From: Synchiropus splendidus
Lineage: Eukaryota > Chordata > Actinopteri > Syngnathiformes > Callionymidae
Direction: 5' to 3'
Length of the DNA stretch: 64,000 nucleotides
NCBI RefSeq assembly: GCF_027744825.2
Contig: NC_071349.1
Span: forward strand, 6,634,001 to 6,698,000
Positions within the stretch are counted from its first letter, which is position 1, and each line of letters opens with the position of its first letter. Shown in pieces: positions 56,126 through 64,000 of this stretch. The translations under genes were made by a program, and so were the position numbers. Under the pieces are notes generated by a model that worked only from the letters and a program-made list of their open reading frames with translations, was not told where the DNA came from and did no database searches.

Positions 56126-56645
56126 ATGAACTCTTCTTCTTCTTTCTCTTTTGGCTCCTCCCTACAGGGGTCTCCACAGCGGATCATCCTCCTCCATCTC
56201 ACCCTGTCCTCTGCTTCCTCTTCTCTCAAACCTACAAACCTCATGTCCTCCTTCACCACCTCCATCAATCTCCTCTTTGGCCTTCCTCTCCACCTTCTGC
56301 CTGGCAGTTCCAACCTCAGCATCTTCCTACCAATGTACTGGCTCTCTCTCCTCTGTACATGTCCAAACCATCTGACATGTGCTGTCCCTCTGATCTACTG
56401 CTTCCTGATCCTATCCATCCTGCTCACTCCCAGAGAGAAGCTCAGCATCTTCATCTCTGCCACCTCCAGCTCTGCCTCCTGTCTTTTCCTCAGTGCCACT
56501 GTTTCCAAACCATACAACATTGCTGGCCTCACCACCCTTTTGTACACCTTCCCTTTCATCCTTGCCAACATCCTTTTGTCACTTTTCTCCAGTGCCTGCC
56601 CCGGCTTCTTCATCATCATAATCCAAAAGACAGACTTGATGTAGG
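56126..56645 (-). mobile_element. LINE 3' end fragment, copy 2
   Basis: Minus-strand frames read LARMKGKVYKRVVRPAMLYG, LETVALRKRQEAELEVAEMK and LSFSLGVSRMDRIRK, then a jump to LRLELPGRRWRGRPKRRLME and RVRWRRMIRCGDPCREEPKE. These are the C-terminal segments of a fish LINE reverse transcriptase. An expected stretch of about 40 residues between the two blocks is missing and the frame changes near 56360-56395, so the copy is dead. The 3' tail is AAGAAG-rich (plus strand tcttcttcttct near 56130). Confidence 0.85.
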
Positions 56646-59600
56646 ATGAAGACAAAGGCGTCCTTGCGGTTGCATGGTCAAAACACACAATGATGCGGGG
56701 TAAAGGGTAAAGGACCGGGATATAGGCCGATAATTTATCAGTCGATTCCTGACTGTGACTGAGTCTGTTGGAAGACATAGCTTCAGTAAAACAGCCTGAA
56801 CTACAAGGAGGAAATAGAAAATTAGAAAGGAAGAAAAGCCTGAGAAGGAGGACGGCAAGTCATTCGAACAAAGCAATTTCAGAACTGAACACAAGAGAGT
56901 CTTTGAGCACAGATACAGAGACTCTGACTTTAGACGGTAGACGGTAGATGAGGGGCCACAACAGCACTTTGATTGTTGACCCCTTAAGTAATAGTTAGCT
57001 TTAAGGTAAGGGGTCAGAGGTCACTGTGAAGTCGCCATTGTTGTGTCAAGGTATTTCAGCGGCAAACTTCTAAAGCAAAATTCTTTCGTTTGTCAGAGCG
57101 GATTTAAAGGGCCCCTATTGTGTTTCTTTCCCCCCTTTGGCAACAGAGTAACTTTCAAAAATGAAATAAATAAACGCACGTATTTTCCAAGTCATATGGC
57201 CATCTCACTTGAAAAGCTGTGATTTACCATGAGAGAGCAACAAGGACTACATTAAAGTGGAACACTTAGTCCTCTCTCAGGAAAATATACACCGTAACTC
57301 CAGCAAAGGTGTCGCTCAGTCATGTATTTATGCAGCAGAGTGTGTCATCGCTCCGGTTCCGTGACTGTGCTCAGTCATGTGTAGGTGAGTGAATCATTCT
57401 CCAGAATACCTGAGAATCATACTCCCGTTATCAGGTGACGTTTCATCTAGCCAACACCATCGATCATTCTGAACTCGTGGAAAAGCGTAAGATAGTAAAG
57501 CGATATAGAAAGCACTTATCAATCCAATTGAAATCCAAGCAGAACTCTCCTAAAATTCATGCCACACATTTTCTAACATCTGAAATATTGTCATATGCAA
57601 ATGAGCTTAATGTGTCAGTAGTGTTGTGAAAGTCACACAACCCAGTAGAAAATTGTTCAACTGTTGCTCCAGTGCGGGCGAGACGTAAGTGACCCATAGC
57701 ACCACCAAAATTCAATCTTCTCTCATATGTCCCATTATAAGCATGTCAGGCGGTTTAGCAATATTAGGAATCAGACGTCTTTCAGCTTCTTCATGGAGCT
57801 GGTGTTTCAGGCGTCATAAAAGTGTTATTGAAATTGCTGCCTTGGACCTAGGGAAAACGAGTGCTTCTTCCAAATGTATAAGCCTCTGTGGTTGAAAAAG
57901 GAGTCAGAACAAGCTCCTAAGCTTTTTGGCCCCTGAGGCAAGGGGTCACTGGATGACCCTGACATTTCTTTTCCCTTTTGTGCTTCAAACACAATCAAGT
58001 CTGAAGGGTGTGTATGCGCGCAGTTTGTTTCTTTGCTTTATGACCTTGCAAGAATTTCATCCACGGCAAACCCTGGAGATCCTGGTGACCCCTTGACCAT
58101 ACACGAGGGGTTCCAGGCATTAAAGGTCTGGGTGCACTCTAAGGTTTTGTCTGTGAGCGAGAAGCTCTAGCCGACTGGTTTTTGCTCCAAGGCGTGGTGA
58201 GATCTTCAGGGAGACACTACCTTCAAGTGACTTTTGCGGCTTGTGTGGACGCAGAAGTCAGCCTTCCACGTAGCATGTTGACGTCTTTCAATGCAGCATA
58301 AAGGTTGTTTTCCCTTGTAGCAGTGCAAGCAAACACACACGGAGGTGACGATCACTAGCTCTCTTCGCGATAGCTTGTTGGAGGTGACTGTAGCATTGTT
58401 TAAGGCACTTTAAACCCCAAGCAACACATCATTTAACCTAACCCAACCTCAGCTTTTCTTTCCTGCCAAGGCTAGCGTAACATGCTTGAAAGCCTGATGC
58501 CTCAGGAAGCAACGTTGAAGGTGGACTTCTGCGTCAATATAGGACGGAAAAGTCTCTTTAAAAAGTCGCTATTTGACTACTTGGGAGTGTGGGAGCTGGG
58601 GTCGACAGGCTCCCCTGGTAAACATTGCATACGAGTAAAGAAAGAAACGTCTCCGAGGACACCAGCTCTGACCCAGCTCTGAGCAGATGTATTTGATTTA
58701 CTGCCCTCTGACAAGAGCCTACTGTGCACAACAGCTTGGATTAGACTCCGAGAGAGAACAGTCGAGGAAGTGAATTATTCCCCCCTCTCTGGTTCCTCTT
58801 TATGCTCCTTTTACAGTCACACAATCATCACATTCTTCCCAGACAAACAAACGTAATAAGTATGCGTGATTCAGAGGTGACACCAGGACAATCGGCTGGA
58901 TTCCTCACCCTCTTCCCGACACACAAACACCTGCTCACAGATCCTGCTCAGGGACTGGATGATTTCATTTCCCACTCTTTGGTTTAAAGAGCGATCAGTG
59001 TTTTTGCCGTTTGCCTGGAGGTTCATGAGAGCCACATTAGTTCTCACCGATGTGTTATGAGAGCTTTGCTTTTGTGTACTTCATAAGTCCAGCCAGTGTT
59101 GTCAAACACTGATGATGAAAAGCCTGCATCCAGACCATCTCAAGCGAATGTCACTGGGACAACTTCCTCCGTAAACAAAAAAAGTTGACGTGCAATCCTT
59201 GGAGGAAATCCCTGCGTGTAAACACACATCAACTCCAGTTCCGAAGTTTGAGATTCCTCTGTGTGCACTGTGATGATGTTATCAGGTTTTGGCAAAACTT
59301 TAATTGATAGCAAATGTTTGGATTACACTGTGTAACCCAGATTTCGGGCAGCATGACATGACGTAAAGCATAATGTAATACTCAAAAAAACAAATTGATT
59401 GCAGGCGATGCTTTGAAAGAACTTTGGATATCCTGCATCCAGACTCTCGGGGTAGACGTATCATCAAGGGGCCCTGCAGGTGCTGCAACTGGACGTCAGG
59501 GTTGATACGAGGAAGCCCCCTGTGATGGTTAGCAAGACTCACAGGCTGAGAATTCACTCAAGTGTCCTGCTGCAGTGACTCAGTGGATGGACTTCCACCA

Positions 59601-60478
59601 GAGTGTGACGTCGCTGGAGACGGGCCAGTGCATGGGCCAAGTTCACGACGAAGGCTCCTGTTCTTACAGGAACACGCGTGCCTCCCAGCGATGTCCGTCC
59701 AGTCCGCCTGTGATAGAGTCACTGTTTGCTGTGTCATTTCCTGGACGATGTGTACGCTGAGAAAAATGTTAATGTTTATTTCGTCCGACCAATATTTGGA
59801 GCTCCCATTCATGGCTCTCTTGTTTCATGTCTTTTTTTGTTGTTGTGCAGGGAGACGCAGCCACACATCATTGATAAAACCTTAGTGGCACACTATCCAT
59901 TGACATCAAACAGAACAGTGTTTTTTTAGGAGCAAAACAGCAAACAAGACGCAGTCTAAGGGGCTGGATTAAATACTTCTTCCTTCAATTTCACGCCACT
60001 GTGACCCTTGAACACAAAACTGCTCACTGTGCGTGACCTAGTTAGCTACTGATGGATTTCAGTCTACATTTCGCCCATCTGCCGACGCGGCAGTGGCATG
60101 TGGCGTCATCAGTTCCACACATCAAAGTCATAGTTTCACTGACAAACTTAACTGTCTATGATTCCACTCTCCTTTAGCTCAGTTAAAGAATGTCTCACTC
60201 TGTCTTCTCGAAAGGCACTTAAGAAAGTGATGCCTGACTTCACCCTTCCCGACCAGCCCCCTCTGCAACAGTCAACAGTGACTTGTTTTGGGCTAAAATC
60301 GGTGACCAATTAACTTCCTCACTCATTCATTTGTACCGGACCACATTCCAATTGTCCTCCACTGTTCTGGCTTCACCTCTTTAGTAAAACAGAGAAAACA
60401 CAAATTACGAATATCATGGTGGGTTCGTCATGTTGGTCTCCTGGTCTACACAACAAACTAGCCACAGAATTGAATTAT
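56646..60478. other. Gene-poor intergenic region
   Basis: No supported gene. At about 57105-57130 the phrase tttaaagggcccctattgtg resembles the end of a common fish DNA-element family, without a visible partner end. An open frame at 59575-59760 follows a gtcctgctgcag acceptor-like site and is noted in the findings. Confidence 0.55.
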
Positions 60479-60989
60479 AGGGTTAGGGTTACTCCCCCTG
60501 GAACTGCAACCTTATCGTGGTGGGGGAGTTTGTGTACCTTGAATGATCCTAGGAGCTATGTTGTCGGGAGGTTATGCCCCTGCTAAGGTCTCCCATGGCG
60601 AACAGGTCCTAGGTGACGGGTCAGACTAAGAGCAGTTCAGAAGCCCAGATGAAAACAACAACAACAAGGACTGTGACGTCGCCCGGCATGGCGCAGCTGG
60701 GGCCCCACCCTGGAGCCAGGCCTGGGGTTGGGGCTCGAATGCGAGTGCCTGGTGGCCGGGCCTCTGCACATGGGGCCCGGCCGGGTCAAGCCCGAATGAA
60801 GGACATGGGCCGTCCCTCCTGCGGACCCACCACCCCCAGAGGGAGTCATAGACTCAACGCCTCGGGATCCCCCGGGAAGAGCTGGAGGAGGTTTGTGCGG
60901 ATCGGGAAGTTTGGGCTTCCTTGCTCCGAATGCTGCCTCCGCGACCCGACCCCGGATAAGCGGCAGAAGAAGGTAAAGGGTTAGGGTTA
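60479..60989 (+). mobile_element. Internally deleted LINE (5' end fused to 3' end) with 13-bp flanking duplication
   Basis: 60492-60976 starts with ctccccctggaactgcaacc and ttatcgtggtgggggag, the 5' end of a fish LINE family as I recall it. It passes through a GC-rich segment and ends in the same family's 3' end (gaagagctggaggaggt ... gcgacccgaccccggataag). The whole coding region between is absent. Both sides carry the identical 13-mer AGGGTTAGGGTTA (60479-60491 and 60977-60989), as expected of a target-site duplication. Confidence 0.7.
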
Positions 60990-61074
60990 GTCTTTTGTTG
61001 GGATCCTGCATGGTTCAACCTGCGTTTGAGACACCCAGATGTTTACCAGGTTTAACCAAACACAATGTAACACA

Positions 61075-61745
61075 ATTTGGTCGTGGTTGTGGTGGTGGAC
61101 CTAAAGAGGACCAAGTCTCCTGTAACCCCCGTTTCAATCCAGAGGGTCAATGTGGATACGGTCGAGGACTATAAATGCCTAGGGGTCCACATAGACAATA
61201 AACTGGACAGGGCTCGGAACTGAGGCCTTTTACAAAAATGGACATCGTCGTCTCTGCTTCTTGAGGAGGCTCAGGTCCCTCAACAAACTCATCCGCAAAG
61301 CTGGTGATGGTGAAACTGGACTCCTTGGAAGCGGCTATGGAGAGAAGGATGCTTCTGAAACTAAGGAGCATTGTGGACAACATCACCCTCCCCCTCCATC
61401 AGCTCCTGGTCCAATACAGAAGCACACGGACCAATAGACTGAGACTACCCATCTCAAAGACTCAGCTCCACAGCAGGTCCTTTCTTCCTGTGGCAATAAA
61501 ACTGTACAATTCATTCCTGAAAAAATTTCAATGAAGGATTCTTTGGCATGTTTTTCTGTTCACTCTGTTCTTGAATCTGCATTTTCTTGCACATTGTTTC
61601 TAAGCTCTTTTGTATAGCTTTTTGCACTTTATATTATTATTTCTTTTTCATTTTATTGTGATGTGTTGTGGACAGAGAATGTTACGAACAGAATTTCCTT
61701 TTTTCCTTCCCGTTTTTTGATTCTGATTCCGACTTAAAATCCTCA
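61075..61745 (+). mobile_element. LINE reverse-transcriptase C-terminal fragment, decayed
   Basis: Plus-strand reading gives DLKRTKSPVTPVSIQRVNVD, DYKCLGVHIDNKLD, then RLCFLRRLRSLNKLIRKAGD with a jump where about 40 residues of the usual domain are missing. It continues ERRMLLKLRSIVDNITLPLH and SFLPVAIKLYNSFL. Stops and frame changes (for example after DRARN) make it inactive. An AT-rich 3' tail follows to about 61745. It belongs to a different LINE family from its neighbours. Confidence 0.8.
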
Positions 61746-61756
61746 TCTTACATCAG

Positions 61757-62133
61757 TACAGATACAAGTGGCTGAATTGAGTGGTGGCTCTGAATTGAGA
61801 GGTGTCTTTCTTAGAGATAAGGTGAGGAGTTCTGGAGCAGAGCTACTGCTTCTCCACTGTGAAAGGAGTCAGTTGATGTGCTTCGGGTATCTCATGAGGA
61901 CGCCCCCTGGATGCCTCCCTTTGGAGGTGTTTCAGGCACGGCCAGTTGTGAGAAGACCAAGGGGTTGACCCAGGACCAGGTGGAGGGATCATATCTCTAC
62001 ACTGACCTGGGAGCGTCTTGGGATGCCCCAGCTGGTGGATTTCTTCTGGGAGAAAGGAGTTTGGGGCGACCTTTTGAATCTTCTACCCCTGCGACCCGAC
62101 AATGGACAAGCGGTTGAAGATGGATGGATGGAC
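61757..62133 (+). mobile_element. 3' end of a Rex1/L2-like LINE with GATGGATG tail
   Basis: The plus strand reads VRSSGAELLLLHCERSQLMC, FGYLMRTPPGCLPLEVFQAR and, in shifted frames, the end of the family's coding region. It finishes with cgacccgacaatggacaagc and gatggatggatgg at about 62119-62132. It is the same family as 24545-25020 and 60492-60976. 5'-truncated. Confidence 0.8.
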
Positions 62134-64000
62134 ATCAGTGCAGCATGAATTTTCGGCACCAGCTGAACATACAGCACAAACATAAAGTTTTCACGCATTT
62201 GTCTTCAGTTGAACTGGGACTGACTTTCTATTAATAACATGAAGCGTGATGCTGTTTAATCTCTAGCTGTCACTGTTTTCAGGCGCTATAACTGTTGCCG
62301 AGAGAATAAATCAAAACGTGTGTGTGTGTGGGCCAAAATGTGTGGCACTTAAATGCTATTTTCCAAGTAAGCCAGGAAATAATGCAGCAAAATTAGAATT
62401 AAATAAAGTGGCTACTATAAAGTGTTGGACAGACTGATGTGTTAGCGGGAGCTGTAGCTTGTATTTTACGTGCATATTAGCTCATACAATGAGGTTTTAC
62501 AACCAAGCAGTTAACATTTATGATGCTTTGCTCGCTGGATTTTGACTGAGTGCCCAACTTAAGTGGAAAAAATTATGTTTTTCTAGCCTTTTTCCTTCTC
62601 TGTTTTGTCAAGCACATTTCTGTTATTTTTTAACAGCTGAGTGTTTCTCTTGTACATCTTCCCAAACAAAAAAAAAAATCTTAAATGGGCTCATTCTCCA
62701 ACCATTTTGGGTCGAATAAAGCAAACAAATTTACTCGACATGCAGGAATAATATTGGTGTCTTTTGGTGACCACAGTGTTTCAATTCACAAGCGGTCGGG
62801 GGCTTGAAAGTTGAGACGGCTTTGGCCTCCTCCAAAACAATAATAAACGGCGTCTGTAATTATTCACCGCTAAACAGCGGGGCTCAAGAGATGTGTGACA
62901 TGTGCAAGCGAGGGGAAGTATTTTCGGAGCATGTATGTGTTAAGTGTAAGTGACATTTAATGGGTGCGACTGGGTTCGGGTCCCAGAGGCAGAGCGCTGG
63001 GAACAGCTCTGCTTTAAAGTCATTCCCAACATTTGCAAGTAAAATGATCTCACAACTCAACGGCTTTGTCACATGGAAGATGCAGATAAAACTTCCTGGA
63101 GCTACTCAACAGAAACATTTCTGCCATCTCAAATAAGCGAAAGGACCCCAACTAACTCTCACACCGCAACCTTGAAACAAGTCACTCTGAACGACAAAAC
63201 CCTGTTCAGCGTTTATGTTGCAAATGTATTCATCATTATAAGCAGGCATAATGTTAAGCTCATTTTGATGCAGTTTCCATGCAAAATGACATGGACACGT
63301 GTAAGACAACAATCCAAATGTAATCCAGTACAAGTGAAAAACGTGTGTTAGCTGCCTCCTTTCATTAACCCAACAGCATCTGTTTTGAACATCACGTCCT
63401 CCAATTTCCCAAGTATTCAGAACCTTCTGCAGCTCGTGACACTGTCAAAATCCAAACCAGGAGTCAGACTGCTGACGCAACAGTTGCAAGAAGCTTCAGA
63501 AAAACTACCCCTGCGTTTCACGGCACCTCCTTCAACCCTTGACAGTTGTGATGTAACTGATGATTATCAGGTTGTTGCACAATTATTTCTTGAGCTCTTC
63601 CTTATGTTTAAGATGTCTGAAAAAAAAAAAAAAAAATCACAAAAAAATAATATCCAGGTCGCCTTGGCTTAATTCCCCTGCACATGTCGCCCAAAAGGGA
63701 ATGCGAAGGAAGTGTATCCGTGTGGCATGTCAACCAATACGAAAAAATCAGCCACTTGAATGGACTTTTTTTTATTTTTATACTACGCATAACCCATTCA
63801 AATGAGCCTGTAGGCTCCTAATGTGCCTCCTAGTTGGCAGAGTAAGCAGCGATAACACCATTTGTGTTGCTGCAATGCATTATGGGTCACAGAACACTTT
63901 TTTTTTCGTAATAATGCAGCTAGATAATGTGTCTTTATTGTCATAAAACATACATTGCTGGACCGCAGACTCATGAAAAGGTATGGTTATAGCATTTTGT
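62134..64000. other. Intergenic sequence to the window end
   Basis: Short open frames on both strands without domains. A poly-A tract lies near 63620-63650. No gene, RNA or complete transposon recognised. Confidence 0.6.

Noticed and set aside
56126..56644. 172-residue plus-strand open frame rich in Ser and Leu with membrane-like stretches
   Set aside because: It is the reverse strand of a LINE reverse-transcriptase fragment, whose minus-strand reading has recognisable motifs.
60613..60984. GC-rich open frame encoding a Gly/Arg/Pro-rich peptide
   Set aside because: It lies wholly inside the internally deleted LINE and reflects its GC-rich composition.
60479..60989. True interstitial telomere array
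   Set aside because: Each side has only two TTAGGG-like units, identical as a 13-mer, which is better explained by a target-site duplication.

Overview
The window is vertebrate nuclear DNA, most likely from a teleost fish. Coding exons are short, split by canonical GT-AG introns and spread over tens of kilobases. The transposon remnants (LINE tails ending in GATGGATG, hAT-type and pogo/Tigger-like MITEs, TTAGGG-like motifs) are of kinds common in fish. I cannot name the species.

Positions 2117-37467 on the plus strand hold the 3' part of one gene, the alpha-1 chain of collagen XII (col12a1; teleosts usually have two copies, and I cannot tell which this is). I traced 56 coding exons by reading frame, splice sites and remembered similarity to human COL12A1. 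In order they encode three fibronectin type III (FN3) domains, a von Willebrand A (VWA) domain, ten FN3 domains, a second VWA domain, a thrombospondin-N/laminin-G-like (TSPN) domain, a first collagenous helix, a short non-collagenous linker, a second collagenous helix and the C-terminal NC1 tail. Ten FN3 domains between the two VWA domains fits the C-terminal half of collagen XII and argues against collagen XIV. The 5' part of the gene lies upstream of the window. There are two possible C-termini. Reading through the last helix exon stops at 35699-35701 (short NC1). Splicing to a terminal exon at 37337-37467 adds an acidic then basic tail (long NC1). The 1.65-kb intron between these ends contains an AT-rich foldback repeat.

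The introns are mostly small and plain. The larger ones carry a hAT-like MITE with a degenerate 8-bp target duplication (20944-21473), a hAT-like end (about 12130) and an antisense LINE tail (24545-25020).

Positions 38000-64000 are gene-poor. In mammals the 3' flank of COL12A1 is also a long gene desert, although synteny cannot be tested here. I see a pogo/Tigger-like MITE (42393-43129), two same-orientation copies of a LINE 3' end (46322-46580 and 56126-56645), a degenerate short-period repeat (45957-46325), a near-perfect small hairpin (47840-47889), and a cluster of three retrotransposon remnants (60479-62133). The first remnant of that cluster is a LINE whose 5' end is fused to its 3' end; it is flanked by a perfect 13-bp duplication of telomere-like sequence. 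A few short open frames here, notably minus-strand 38450-38570, could be orphan exons but are not recognised.
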